Positions 1-8,748 of a DNA stretch of 64,000 nt are shown here, in pieces. The translations under genes and the position numbers were made by a program. This stretch comes from Candidatus Rifleibacteriota bacterium (GTDB taxonomy: Bacteria; Muiribacteriota; Ozemobacteria; Ozemobacterales; Ozemobacteraceae): the NCBI GenBank assembly GCA_015233155.1, contig JADFYG010000004.1, forward strand, positions 1-64,000, read 5' to 3'. The notes under the pieces are model-generated. The model was not told where the DNA came from. It did not search any database and saw only the letters and a program-made list of their open reading frames with translations. Every line of letters begins with the position of its first letter. The stretch's first letter is position 1.

Positions 1-41
1 TAATGAAAACAATATTCTTATAATATATTGTTATGGCAAAA

Positions 42-68
42 CCCTTCACTGCCTTCACCCCCTTCACC
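42..68. repeat. three tandem 9-bp repeats beside the helicase gene
   Basis: Read on the minus strand, three consecutive 9-mers follow the pattern RGTGAAGGN (GGTGAAGGG, GGTGAAGGC, AGTGAAGGG). They lie 19 bases beyond the stop of the D5/P4-type helicase gene. An A/T-rich imperfect inverted repeat sits at about 8-32. Such short iterated units next to a replication helicase resemble iterons, so this may be part of a replication origin. It could also be coding sequence of a gene cut by the window edge. Confidence 0.45.
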
Positions 69-86
69 TTTTTTCAGAAATAAGTC

Positions 87-1802
87 TTATTTGCCGTCAT
101 CCGGCCGTAATTGAACTCCCATATAGAAGTTGCCTGTATTGCCATGTTTAGACTTGCCAAATTTGTTCACCATCCGTTCGGTGAAGTGATTGACGGTCAT
201 TTTGAGGTTCTGCGGTTTTCCCCAGTTCGAGAATTCAGCATACGCTTGACTGGACCTGATCTTTCCATCCCTCTTTATCTCCAGGCGATCACCGACGAAT
301 TGATTAAACCAGTCCTGGTCGCTTTGGTATTCCTTGGTCGCCATCAGTACCTTTGCCGGCGGATTCAGGCCGACTCTCTGCCATTCAAGACATCCCCTGA
401 CCAACCATGCCAGAATGCCTGACGCCTCGGCTTCCAGTTGCTCCATTAGCTTGGGATTTTTCCTGCGTTCAAACGGCTCCTGAGGTGAATCTACGAATGA
501 GACGTCAAATGGAACCACATGGATTCTCTGCCAAGACGCATAATCCGCTGCATCGACTTCGGGCTTGTTGTTTGTCATCAATATCAACACATGAGTCGGT
601 TTGAACCGAATCTCATGTCTCCCGTATGGTGCGCGGGCAGATAAGGTATCGTTCCCGGTAAGCTGCTTCATCTTACTGGAATTGAGTTTGCGTCCTTCGT
701 CAGTCTCCGACGCCCAGATTATACGTCCGCCCATCAAAGCAAGGATGTCCGATGCAGGAGCGGCGGTTGATCTTGTATGCGATTGGGAGAGTAACATTTC
801 GGCTTGGATCGGACCTGCAAGTCCGCCGAGGACGATTGAGAGCATTTCAAGGGTAATGCCCTTGCCGTTCCTTCCGCGACCGACGAATATCGGAAATGCA
901 CTCTCACGACGCGTTCCTGAGAGGCCGTATCCGAGCAATCGCTGAATATACCCAATTACAGCAACGTCCGGACCTTTTGTTTGATCCTCAGGAATCAGTG
1001 GGTGTATCTCGCCTTGTGTCTTTTCCCATAGTGGGCAGGGTTCATCGATCCCTTTCCAATCGTGCGGAACAGCTTTCTTTATATAGTCACTCGGTCGTCC
1101 ATCCCGGCGACTGCCATCCCGAAGGTCAACTACGCCGTTGCGACAGCCCAGCAGTAGTGGGATCTGATCCCATTCGTCACCGGTAATGCCCAGTCCATCG
1201 GTTCCCGCTCTCGCAAGCTTCAGGACTGCCTCTCTCCACGATACACTTTGGAGATTCTTAATTCTTTTGAAGAGTTCCTTCTTGTACTCGGTGAGTTTCT
1301 TCTCTTCGTCCTTGTCACATTTGGTGCCGGTGAGTACATCGACTACCCGAAAAATTTCTCTTTTATACACATTTACAAGCGTTGGAAAGCCGTCTTGAAT
1401 CGCTTCCATCCGGTCTTCCGCCCAGGAATGACCCGCATACACATGCCATCTCCCGGCGGCATGATCGTAACAATACTTCCCTCTGAAGAAGTGGATGAAG
1501 AGTTTCGCATCTCCGTCCTGGTTATCATACAGAGCCTCTTCTATTCTACGTGGCGGGAGATCAGTCGCAGCCTCATGACTACTTTTCGCTTGCTGCCTCT
1601 CTTTTTCGATCTCTTCCTGAACTTCCGCATAAATTCTTGCCTGCTCGTCCGAACTCTCGTCTGCCGATTCTTCATCACACGGCGGGTCAGGTGGAATTGT
1701 GGAGTCATGAGTATCTTCGTATCCCAGATCATCTTCGTTAGCACGGGGTGTCGCTACACGTACGGCCGTTTGGGTGAATGTAGTATCGTGCTTCTGGCTC
1801 AT
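87..1802 (-). CDS. phage/plasmid primase-helicase, P4/D5 family
   Basis: Superfamily 3 type replicative helicase of the phage/plasmid primase P4 family C-terminal class, expected to unwind DNA at a mobile element origin. The 571-residue protein has an acidic, charged N-terminus (about 1-90). A D5_N-like region follows at about 200-290. Walker A is GRGRNGKG at 308-315, a Walker B-like segment ends in SETDEG at 365-370, and a sensor-1 asparagine pair lies at 411-412. It is shorter than P4 alpha protein (about 777 residues) and I see no Toprim or archaeo-eukaryotic primase domain in front, so it may be a helicase that relies on a separate primase. Its start overlaps the stop of the upstream 96-residue gene by 4 bases, implying translational coupling. 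It belongs to an integrated element that continues off the left edge. Confidence 0.88.
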   Translation of the reverse strand: MSQKHDTTFTQTAVRVATPRANEDDLGYEDTHDSTIPPDPPCDEESADESSDEQARIYAEVQEEIEKERQQAKSSHEAATDLPPRRIEEALYDNQDGDAKLFIHFFRGKYCYDHAAGRWHVYAGHSWAEDRMEAIQDGFPTLVNVYKREIFRVVDVLTGTKCDKDEEKKLTEYKKELFKRIKNLQSVSWREAVLKLARAGTDGLGITGDEWDQIPLLLGCRNGVVDLRDGSRRDGRPSDYIKKAVPHDWKGIDEPCPLWEKTQGEIHPLIPEDQTKGPDVAVIGYIQRLLGYGLSGTRRESAFPIFVGRGRNGKGITLEMLSIVLGGLAGPIQAEMLLSQSHTRSTAAPASDILALMGGRIIWASETDEGRKLNSSKMKQLTGNDTLSARAPYGRHEIRFKPTHVLILMTNNKPEVDAADYASWQRIHVVPFDVSFVDSPQEPFERRKNPKLMEQLEAEASGILAWLVRGCLEWQRVGLNPPAKVLMATKEYQSDQDWFNQFVGDRLEIKRDGKIRSSQAYAEFSNWGKPQNLKMTVNHFTERMVNKFGKSKHGNTGNFYMGVQLRPDDGK

Positions 1803-2089
1803 AGGTCATATTCCTCCAGAGCCAAGTGTCCGGTCGGACAGCGTAACCGAATATAATCACGGCCGTTCGTAGTGGTCCTGGTGTTCCGGAACGATGTCTT
1901 CAGCTGATTGATCCGCCAGATGTTCTGCCGCTCATTGCCTGCACAGACTTTGTACTTGTGTAGGGAAGCGTAATACCTGTCAAGCCTGACCCAATCCTCT
2001 TGGGTAATTGGCAGGAAGATATGTTCTATTAGCTCGCCCTGCAAGCCATATATGGAAATCTTGAACACGTGAAACCTCCTGTTGTTCAT
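1799..2089 (-). CDS. hypothetical protein coupled to the helicase gene
   Basis: A 96-residue basic protein of unknown function. Its stop overlaps the helicase start by 4 bases, so the two are probably translated together. A GGAGG-like sequence (AGGAGGTTTCACG on the coding strand) lies just before the start. It has no signal peptide and no membrane segment. Position in the element suggests a replication accessory protein, but no family is recognised. Confidence 0.6.
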   Translation of the reverse strand: MNNRRFHVFKISIYGLQGELIEHIFLPITQEDWVRLDRYYASLHKYKVCAGNERQNIWRINQLKTSFRNTRTTTNGRDYIRLRCPTGHLALEEYDL

Positions 2090-2200
2090 TGTCCAGACCA
2101 GAATCAGCGTTTGACAACAGGTATGAATCCGTGTATGCCATATATGAACACATATTTTGATTCTGGGTCTGAGCGCGTAATGCCTCGGGCCTTCTTTTTT

Positions 2201-2407
2201 TCAGAACACTGCGATGTTGCTGGAAAGCTTATCGAATAGTGCTTCCACCTCCTCGTGCGTGAATAATACTGGTTTGCCCGGTCCCATCCCGTATGGGAAG
2301 ACCGGACTGAGTAAGCCGCGCCTGCGCATGTTGTAAATGGTCATAGTTGAACATTCAAACTTCTGCGCGACCTGTTTCAGTGTCATCAGGTTGTTACCGT
2401 ATCGCAT
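2201..2407 (-). CDS. excisionase/AlpA-type helix-turn-helix protein
   Basis: A 68-residue DNA-binding protein of the winged MerR-like excisionase class. The segment LKQVAQKFECSTMTIYNMRR (10-29) is a typical helix-turn-helix of the 'helix-turn-helix domain, excisionase family', followed by a GxGKPVLFTHEEVEALF wing and last helix. The start has a strong ribosome site (AGGAGGTG, 6 bases before ATG). Such proteins direct excision of an integrated element or act as small transcription regulators. No integrase gene is visible in the window, which fits an element cut by the left edge. Confidence 0.75.
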   Translation of the reverse strand: MRYGNNLMTLKQVAQKFECSTMTIYNMRRRGLLSPVFPYGMGPGKPVLFTHEEVEALFDKLSSNIAVF

Positions 2408-2681
2408 TATTTACACCTCCTATGAATGGATTACGGTATTCATATGAAGAGTCAAGAAATGTTCGAAAATAAAATGCAGATACGTTGCATACATCAAATT
2501 CCGAATCGGAATGTCTTATTGCGATACCCCCCACATCCTTTACAGTAGCAGATGTATGGCGGTCCGTCCAAGACGAAACACGTGAGAATTCGGGGTTTGA
2601 TCTTCTCATGACAAAACACGTAAAAACACGGGTTTCGTCTGGGACTACCCCTCCATCGGAAGGTGCCAGGCAAATATGCAG

Positions 2682-3449
2682 TTATATGGCGTTACGACAC
2701 TTCGGTGAGCAACCTTTGGCATCGTGGGTCTTTTTCAAGAAAATCTGCTTGCAATGCTTGCAGACACCCAGAAAATATTCACCGGCAGTAAATCTGGTGT
2801 CACTGAGTCTTTCGTCAAAAGCGCATCGAATCCAGAAAATGAAGAGAGCTGCTACCTGCGCGATAGTCCAGTCATAAAACATATCCCCTGTGCTACCAAA
2901 CTGTTTTGGTCGCAAAATTTTGATTGTCTGTTGATATCCCCACTGTCGCAGGATGTATTCGTCCTGACCGCTATGCTTCTTGAGCCATAAATTAAGATCA
3001 CTTATATCGGTGTCAGGATCAGGGTCTTTTATTGATGCAACACGAATCATCTTTCGAAGATTAACAGCCATCATTTTACATTCTTTAATCTGATCCATTG
3101 TAAGATATTGAAAGGCCTGTCTCAGATTTCGATCGCACTCGGCTGGGCTGAGTTCCGGAAAGCACATTTGAAGAAAATACTGATTAGCTGGTCTTAAAGC
3201 CTCCAGGATGATTTCCCGAGTATCCTCTCTGCTTGTATCGAGGAATTGAACCTTCCTGATAAAGGGTTCTACAAAGGTAAATACTAGTTCAGTGGTTCCG
3301 CTTGGGCGCTTTGGCCGTACATCTTTCCGCTGGAAACTCTTCTCAATTATTTCGCGTGCATATGCTTCAGCTGTACGCTCAGCATTTGCGGCTTTTCTCG
3401 TCAAGAGCCCGAAATTCGAGTCATCCAACTCTATAGTCAGTGATGGCAT
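2682..3449 (-). CDS. ribbon-helix-helix plus C-terminal zinc-finger protein
   Basis: A 255-residue protein of unknown function. Residues 1-40 (MPSLTIELDDS, then a helix ending AREIIEKSF) look like the ribbon-helix-helix fold of FitA/ParD-type antitoxins. The extreme C-terminus has CKHCKQIF then CSPKC, a CxxC...CxxxC zinc site like that closing CGNR-type proteins. The middle is helical and tryptophan-rich. It could be a DNA-binding regulator of the element. The ribosome site is weak. About 270 bases on its 3' side (2408-2681) hold no convincing gene. Confidence 0.55.
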   Translation of the reverse strand: MPSLTIELDDSNFGLLTRKAANAERTAEAYAREIIEKSFQRKDVRPKRPSGTTELVFTFVEPFIRKVQFLDTSREDTREIILEALRPANQYFLQMCFPELSPAECDRNLRQAFQYLTMDQIKECKMMAVNLRKMIRVASIKDPDPDTDISDLNLWLKKHSGQDEYILRQWGYQQTIKILRPKQFGSTGDMFYDWTIAQVAALFIFWIRCAFDERLSDTRFTAGEYFLGVCKHCKQIFLKKTHDAKGCSPKCRNAI

Positions 3450-3677
3450 TAATCTTGTCCATAGATGAAATACTTCGCCGTAAAACCTACCACAGGGGTC
3501 AGGCTACGGCAACAAACGTAACGACAATAACATTACGGCACGATCGGGGAGCACCTATGTGTGTTCCATCCTTATTCATCGCGGTCAATCCACTCTGTAT
3601 ATGATCTGCGGCCCCCATTTAGTCGGACATTAACAATCGAACTTGTAAAACCCAAGTTGTTAGATTATATTTCTATT

Positions 3678-3920
3678 ATGCCTACGGTAGTGTTCATTGA
3701 TGGTTTTGCTGTCATGATACTGCCTAATGATCATCGACCGCCGCATGTTCATGTATTCCGTGGTGCCGGTCGGGTTCGTATTACGATAGGTGACGATAAA
3801 GACAGGCCTCGGATCATGGAAGCGATTGACATGCCGAGCCGTGACATCGTTAAGGCATTGGATATTGTCATCGACCATCAGGCCAAATTGTCTGTGGCAT
3901 GGAGGAAGATTCATGGGTAA
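3678..3920 (+). CDS. DUF4160 protein (toxin-antitoxin-like)
   Basis: An 80-residue DUF4160 protein. It begins MPTVVFIDGF and carries NDHRPPHVHVF (20-30), the family signature. I chose the internal ATG because family members start at this MPTVV segment, although an in-frame ATG exists 117 bases upstream. It overlaps the next gene, a DUF2442 protein, by 8 bases. DUF4160/DUF2442 pairs are found together across bacteria and behave like small two-gene modules. The biochemical role is not established, and calling it a toxin-antitoxin pair is inference. Confidence 0.82.
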   Translation: MPTVVFIDGFAVMILPNDHRPPHVHVFRGAGRVRITIGDDKDRPRIMEAIDMPSRDIVKALDIVIDHQAKLSVAWRKIHG

Positions 3921-4359
3921 ATTGAGTATTCCGGCAAAAGAGCTTGCCGAAGAAATTAGAGCTGCGAAAAAAGTAGGCGCTCAGGCCAGCAAAACCGAAC
4001 CCAGAGCTGTATTGGCTCGGTATGATCGAAAATCGGGGCGCATAATAGTCGATCTTCGTTCCGGGGTGTCGTTTTTGTTTCCTGCGACTCTCGCGCAGGG
4101 TCTTTCAGATGCATCACCCAAAGACCTGACTCAGGTAAAAGTGTTGGCTGACGGGTTCGCGCTGTACTGGGAATCATTGGATGTTGCCCTCAGCATTCCC
4201 GATTTGCTGATAGGCGTTTTCGGTTCTAAATCCTGGATGTCACATATTTATAAAGAAATTGGCCGCAAGGGCGGTAGTCAGACTTCGCCGGTAAAAGCAA
4301 GGGCATCAAGGCATAATGGTCTGCTGGGCGGACGTCCGAAAAAGGCGACAGCCGCATAA
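3913..4359 (+). CDS. DUF2442 protein
   Basis: A 148-residue partner of the DUF4160 gene, starting inside its last codons. A GGAGG ribosome site sits 7 bases before the ATG. The DUF2442 core (about 35-105) includes a conserved GVSFLFPA strand and an ADGFALYWESLDVALSIPDL segment typical of the family. The C-terminus is basic and Gly/Ala-rich (GGSQ, GLLGGRPKKA), resembling DNA-binding tails on many DUF2442 proteins. It is probably the regulatory or antitoxin-like half of the pair. Confidence 0.8.
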   Translation: MGKLSIPAKELAEEIRAAKKVGAQASKTEPRAVLARYDRKSGRIIVDLRSGVSFLFPATLAQGLSDASPKDLTQVKVLADGFALYWESLDVALSIPDLLIGVFGSKSWMSHIYKEIGRKGGSQTSPVKARASRHNGLLGGRPKKATAA

Positions 4360-4383
4360 TTCCGGAGAGTCCTACTGGCACGT

Positions 4384-4408
4384 GTATAAAATATTCAGTA
4401 TTTTATAC
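4384..4408. terminator. A/T-rich perfect hairpin between convergent genes
   Basis: A perfect 10-bp inverted repeat (GTATAAAATA / TATTTTATAC) with a 5-base loop lies between the convergent DUF2442 and HigA-like genes. It may serve as a weak bidirectional terminator or a protein-binding site. A second near-perfect inverted repeat, TATTGGCAC against GTGCCCAATA, follows at about 4430-4471. Confidence 0.4.
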
Positions 4409-4521
4409 ATATCAATCCGAACATGCATAGATATTGGCACATTATTATACATGTTCACGTGCCCAATACAACTTCGCCATGTATGGCGGATTGCCCTGGA
4501 TTCGCCGGTCTCAATCAAATG

Positions 4522-4812
4522 TCAGGCCGGAGTTACCGAGAGACGGAATCCGAGTGAATTGACCAGAGACCATAGGCTGGAAAATTCCGGGTTGCCGTGT
4601 TCAGATAGCATACGATACATGTTTTCCCGGTTGAGTTTAGCTTTCCGGGCAATCTTGGCCATGCCATGAGCTTCGACGACATTTCGTAGTGCAATCAGGA
4701 AGAGTTCGCCGTCCTTTTCTTCCAGGGCTGCATTTAAGTATGCAGCCGCTTCGTCCGGGTCTTTAAGTGCTTCCAAGAGATATTCCTGATGATCACGTGC
4801 TATTTTTTTCAT
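4522..4812 (-). CDS. HigA-like addiction-module antitoxin (orphan)
   Basis: A 96-residue helix-turn-helix antitoxin of the 'probable addiction module antidote' group (HigA-like). It has the family N-terminus with EYLLEALKDPDEAAAYLNAA (11-30) and an HTH at about 52-75 (AKIARKAKLNRENMYRMLSE). Members normally follow a RelE-fold HigB toxin gene, but the 248 bases upstream of this start contain no toxin. It is therefore an orphan, either a remnant or a stand-alone regulator. A possible operator lies in front of it. Confidence 0.8.
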   Translation of the reverse strand: MKKIARDHQEYLLEALKDPDEAAAYLNAALEEKDGELFLIALRNVVEAHGMAKIARKAKLNRENMYRMLSEHGNPEFSSLWSLVNSLGFRLSVTPA

Positions 4813-4819
4813 ATATCTG

Positions 4820-4866
4820 CCTATACTTTAGCGCAAAAACTACAATATTGGTATAGGTCACGTGAC
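4820..4866 (-). promoter_or_regulatory. candidate operator/promoter of the HigA-like gene
   Basis: Within 55 bases upstream of the antitoxin start are a 7-bp inverted repeat (CCTATAC at 4820-4826, GTATAGG at 4851-4857) and a perfect 10-bp palindrome GTCACGTGAC at 4857-4866. HigA antitoxins repress their own promoters through palindromes, so these are plausible binding sites. The rest of the gap to 5060 shows no gene. Confidence 0.4.
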
Positions 4867-5039
4867 GTATGTCACATGAATTATGAGAATCGGCATCGGA
4901 AGATTCAGCCTTACCAGTCATTGTGATAGAATGCTATAAAATCAACGGATTAGTTACAAAATGATGGCGACCGACAGGCTAATAGGGAAGCCCCTCTACA
5001 TTGGCAATGGTTGCATAGCGTGAAAGTATTCTTTTATGA

Positions 5040-5288
<249 letters not shown>

Positions 5289-5292
5289 ATCG

Positions 5293-5646
5293 ATGAAGCT
5301 GAAGATTGATGAGAACCTTCCCCTGGAAATTATTGAAATTCTGCGGCAATACGGACATGAAGCCCATTCTGTATACGATGAAAAAATGCAGGGAAGCAAA
5401 GATGCTCAGTTAATTGCTGTTTGCCGCAGCGAAAAGAGAGTATTGATCACTCTCGATCTGGATTTTTCGGATATTCGAACATATTCTCCGAGTGAAAACT
5501 CAGGCATCATCGTATTACGCCTGAAGCAACAGGACAAACCTTTTATCCTCGATATGATTCAACGATTGTGTCGCATATTTCCAGCGGAAGGAATAAACGG
5601 AGTGCTTTGGATTGTAGACGAGAAAAAAATCCGAATTCGCGAATAA
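5293..5646 (+). CDS. DUF5615 PIN-like toxin
   Basis: A 117-residue PIN-fold protein of the DUF5615/Mut7-C-like class, likely a ribonuclease toxin. Acidic residues of the PIN site are visible: KIDENLP (D5, E6), S-K-D-A near 37, and TLDLDFSD near 55-62. The ATG was chosen because KLKIDENLP is the family N-terminus. It overlaps nothing and follows the DUF433 antitoxin by 4 bases. Together the pair is a complete type II-like module close to a tRNA gene. Confidence 0.85.
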   Translation: MKLKIDENLPLEIIEILRQYGHEAHSVYDEKMQGSKDAQLIAVCRSEKRVLITLDLDFSDIRTYSPSENSGIIVLRLKQQDKPFILDMIQRLCRIFPAEGINGVLWIVDEKKIRIRE

Positions 5647-5754
5647 TTTCCGCATTAATGAATCGCTCTTCGGTGTGCTAAATCGTGGACATATTCATTT
5701 TACAGACATAAATATCAGAGGAAAATAAGTATGCATAAATCCATTGAGATGCCG

Positions 5755-5838
5755 GCCGGAATGGCGGAATTGGCAGACGCACAGGACTCAAAATCCTGCG
5801 CCTTCACGGGCATGTCGGTTCGACCCCGACTTCCGGCA
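5755..5838 (+). tRNA. tRNA-Leu (anticodon CAA)
   Basis: A class II tRNA. The acceptor stem GCCGGAA pairs with TTCCGGC and the discriminator base is A. The anticodon stem CAGGA/TCCTG encloses loop CTCAAAA, giving anticodon CAA (leucine, UUG). A long variable arm precedes the T arm GTCGG-TTCGACC-CCGAC. CCA is not encoded. The accessory region lies on its 5' side, which is unusual if it had used this tRNA as an attachment site, since most integrases use the 3' end. Confidence 0.95.
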
Positions 5839-5857
5839 CCGTTTGTTTGGGTTCTTT

Positions 5858-5904
5858 CTCATTAGGGCTTCAGGCCTTGCGCTCTGAAGCCCTAATGAGC
5901 TTTT
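5858..5904 (+). terminator. terminator hairpin after tRNA-Leu
   Basis: A perfect 16-bp inverted repeat (5858-5873 with 5884-5899, 10-base loop) followed by CTTTT, 20 bases after the tRNA. It has the form of an intrinsic terminator, although the stem is long for a tRNA terminator. Confidence 0.75.
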
Positions 5905-5907
5905 AGG

Positions 5908-5948
5908 AGCAACAAAAATCTCTCCCACTGGTGGAGATTTTTGTTGCT
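5908..5948. repeat. second perfect 15-bp inverted repeat
   Basis: Bases 5908-5922 and 5934-5948 form a perfect inverted repeat rich in A on one arm and T on the other. Either strand could act as a terminator (the plus arm ends GATTTTTG). It lies 4 bases after the first hairpin's T-run. The remaining 5949-6177 holds no gene that I can support. Confidence 0.55.
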
Positions 5949-6177
5949 GGATTTTACCAGACAGAATTAGCGAATTGACCTTTGCTTGAATATATGACTT
6001 ATTTGTGCGATTTCAAACTCCAGGCTTGAGAAAAGCCGTTCATGGAGACACTTCTAATGGAAGTTGTTTTCCGTCTTACGCCGTAATCTTCTCTGATCAT
6101 CGAGCTGCCGGTCTTTTACAATGGAAATTCACGACGCGCAGCACTCTTAATTTTTGGATGTGGATTATATGGGTGCG

Positions 6178-7863
6178 TTACGATTTTGCCGGAGCTTTTC
6201 GAAGAGAAAAATGAAAGAGGGTTCTTGTGTCAGCACTGCGCTCTGCCCATATTCGCCCGCCGTGACCTTCGATTATCGATTGACAGATTGCCAGTCCCAA
6301 GCCGGTACCACCCTCTTTAGTGGTAAAAAATGGTTCGAATAGTCTTTCCGATACCCCACCCATGCCGGGGCCGTTGTCGGATACTGTTACGACGACGATG
6401 TCTTCATTGCCTTGCGGCGACTGTTCCACTTTAATTTCCACCTCTGGAGTTGCAGTATCTGAGACTGCGTCAATCGCATTCGTTATCAGATTATTCAGAA
6501 CCTGCTCAACACCGAAATCATCGGCCAGAATCTCGACTTGCGGCAAATCAGCACTTGAAGGGAGTGTCAGTTTAATTCGACTTCCCTGTGCAAGTGTGGA
6601 AACTCTCGAAAGCAGACGTTCGAACAGGTAGTTGAACTGGATGACTCTCAACTCTGGAGGGCGGTTGCGGGCATAGCGTAACAACGAATTGACAATTGCT
6701 TTGCAGCGTTTGGTCTCTTCGATTATAGCTTCCAGATCTTCGCGTTCGACGGCTTTTCCAGATTCAAACGATTCTCTGGCCATGCCTGCGCTTACCAGAA
6801 TCGTGCCAAGTGGATTATTGATTTCGTGTGCAACTCCCGCTGAAAATCGGCCGAGCATTGCCATCTTTTCCTTGAGCATCAACTCTTTTTGCACATCTAT
6901 GACTCGTTTTTGCGCAAGTGATAGTTCTCGAACCATACGATTGAATGAGCTGGCAACAGATCCGATCTCGTCTTCCTCTCCGGCGTCCGGAATTTCCTGC
7001 CAATGGCCGGCTGCTACGCGTTCAATGGCACGCTTAAGTCGTTCCAGCGGCCCGAAGAGACGACCTCCGAGGAAATAGCCAAGTATCAGCAATCCTACTA
7101 CTTCGAGAATCGCAAGTTGGAGCATAAGGGCATTCACGCTGGTATGTGTCAAATTTGTCACGTCAGTCTCATAGCCGACAAGCAGCCATGGGCCATCCAG
7201 ACTCATGCGGCCGCAGCGAAATCGTGCCAGACGTCCATGCTGGATGCGCTGAAATGTTCGGCCTGCAATCTGATACTCAGGAAGTGACTCCCTGGTAAAT
7301 GATTCAATGTGACCAGCAAGAAGGCCGTTTTCATCCCACAGACATGCCATTGCAATAGTCCGGAGTGGATTGGGTCTGCGGGCCGTAAGTAATAGATCAT
7401 CACTTTGAGGAATGGAGGCGATGGCGACAAGGAAACCGGCATCTGAGAGCGGACCGTCGATGGTCAGACGTATCGGCCAGCCAATTTCCGTGGTATTCAG
7501 CTTGGTCAACCCAGCGGAAATGTTAACCGATGGAAACAAGAGTGGATGTCCGTCCCGCATAATATCGATCCAGTCAACGTCGAAAGATCGCTTTAGTTTC
7601 AGTGAGGCTTCTATAGCTCGCTCTCGATCGATCCCGGCATTTATACCCGTGAACGCTGTTGCAATATCTTTTGTCAGTGAATTTAGACGGACATGCTCCT
7701 GATGCCAGGAAACCAGAAGCTCATTTCGAAGCGCATTGAGTTTTTCCTGATCGGAATCTTCTATTGTGATACCAAGACTGCGTGCAGCCCACCAGGAAAT
7801 CACAGATGTCAGCAAAACGATCAGTACGGCAAACCCTAACCCAATCTTAGCTCGAATACTCAT
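6178..7863 (-). CDS. membrane sensor histidine kinase (HAMP, NtrB/DctB type)
   Basis: A two-transmembrane sensor kinase of 561 residues that phosphorylates a response regulator. The first membrane helix is at about 7-25. An extracytoplasmic sensing domain spans about 30-235, and a second helix is followed by a HAMP linker (about 260-310). The phospho-acceptor box is AHEINNPLG. The ATPase domain shows an N box (NNLITNAIDA), a G1 box (DNGPGMGG) and a G2 box (GGTGLGLAI). Both the HEINNPLG box and the domain order are those of kinases that partner NtrC-type regulators. No regulator gene is adjacent. The only NtrC-type regulator in the window is at 40149-41549, a possible but unproven partner. The ribosome site is weak. 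Confidence 0.92.
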   Translation of the reverse strand: MSIRAKIGLGFAVLIVLLTSVISWWAARSLGITIEDSDQEKLNALRNELLVSWHQEHVRLNSLTKDIATAFTGINAGIDRERAIEASLKLKRSFDVDWIDIMRDGHPLLFPSVNISAGLTKLNTTEIGWPIRLTIDGPLSDAGFLVAIASIPQSDDLLLTARRPNPLRTIAMACLWDENGLLAGHIESFTRESLPEYQIAGRTFQRIQHGRLARFRCGRMSLDGPWLLVGYETDVTNLTHTSVNALMLQLAILEVVGLLILGYFLGGRLFGPLERLKRAIERVAAGHWQEIPDAGEEDEIGSVASSFNRMVRELSLAQKRVIDVQKELMLKEKMAMLGRFSAGVAHEINNPLGTILVSAGMARESFESGKAVEREDLEAIIEETKRCKAIVNSLLRYARNRPPELRVIQFNYLFERLLSRVSTLAQGSRIKLTLPSSADLPQVEILADDFGVEQVLNNLITNAIDAVSDTATPEVEIKVEQSPQGNEDIVVVTVSDNGPGMGGVSERLFEPFFTTKEGGTGLGLAICQSIIEGHGGRIWAERSADTRTLFHFSLRKAPAKS

Positions 7864-7883
7864 TATTTCTGATATATTCCGTC

Positions 7884-7928
7884 AAAAAATGCGAGGCGGA
7901 AAACCTGAAAAATCAGGATTCCCGCCTC
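7884..7928 (-). terminator. intrinsic terminator after tpiA
   Basis: On the minus strand GAGGCGG (7928-7922 side) pairs with CCGCCTC (7899-7893), with an inner CCTGA/TCAGG stem, followed by GCATTTTTT. It lies 53 bases beyond the tpiA stop and ends the glycolytic transcript. Confidence 0.8.
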
Positions 7929-7980
7929 ATCATCGATGTATTCTAAGCGAAACTGTAAACTCCGATTGAAGAAACTTCAC

Positions 7981-8733
7981 TCAGTAAAGGATTAGTTTCG
8001 CGAATGATTCCGGATCAAGACTTGCACCGCCGACCAGAGCGCCGTCAATCCCTTCCTGATCCATATATTGTTTCATATTTTCCGGTTTAACCGAACCGCC
8101 ATACAGAATGCGGACTTTTTCCGCCGAAGTCGCACCGAAGCGGCTGTGAATGAACTCGCGAATAAGAGTTATGGCATCCTTTGCGTCCTTGGTTGATGCG
8201 TTACGCCCTGTTCCGATTGCCCAAACCGGCTCGTAGGCAATGATCATTGATGCCACCGCATGTTCCGGAACGCTCTTGAGATTCTTGTCAAGCTGATTCA
8301 GCACAACCTGTTCAGTCATGTTTTTCTCACGCTCATCGAGTTTTTCTCCAACACACAATATGGGAATTAATCCGGCATTGATTGCGGCGATAGTCTTCTT
8401 GTTAATCAGCTCATCGCCTTCTCCGAAAACCCAACGACGCTCCGAATGACCCAGAATCACGAATTCGCAATGAAGATCCTTCAACATGGTGGCGGAAACC
8501 TCGCCGGTGAAGGCGCCTTTTTCTTCGAAATACATATTCTGTGCACCAATCGAGAGCTTTGAACCTTTGCGAGCATCATCCACTGACGCAATCAGCGGAA
8601 ATGGCGGGCAGACCAGGACATCTCGGTCCCTGACTTCCGCAATTTTGGGGAGAAGAGCAGTCACGAAGGCTTTTGCCTCAGCAGTGACCTTGTGCATTTT
8701 CCAGTTAGCGGCGATCAATGGACGACGTGACAT
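7981..8733 (-). CDS. tpiA: triosephosphate isomerase
   Basis: Interconverts dihydroxyacetone phosphate and glyceraldehyde 3-phosphate in cytosolic glycolysis and gluconeogenesis. At 250 residues it has the normal length. The catalytic residues are present: N10 and K12 in ANWKMHK, H96 in GHSERR and E168 in AYEPVWAIGTG. The C-terminal phosphate loop (GGSVKPEN, then DGALVGGASL) is intact. A GGAGAGG-like ribosome site precedes the ATG. It is the last gene of gapA-pgk-tpiA, 15 bases after pgk. Confidence 0.98.
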   Translation of the reverse strand: MSRRPLIAANWKMHKVTAEAKAFVTALLPKIAEVRDRDVLVCPPFPLIASVDDARKGSKLSIGAQNMYFEEKGAFTGEVSATMLKDLHCEFVILGHSERRWVFGEGDELINKKTIAAINAGLIPILCVGEKLDEREKNMTEQVVLNQLDKNLKSVPEHAVASMIIAYEPVWAIGTGRNASTKDAKDAITLIREFIHSRFGATSAEKVRILYGGSVKPENMKQYMDQEGIDGALVGGASLDPESFAKLILY

Positions 8734-8748
8734 GATAATTTCCTCTCC

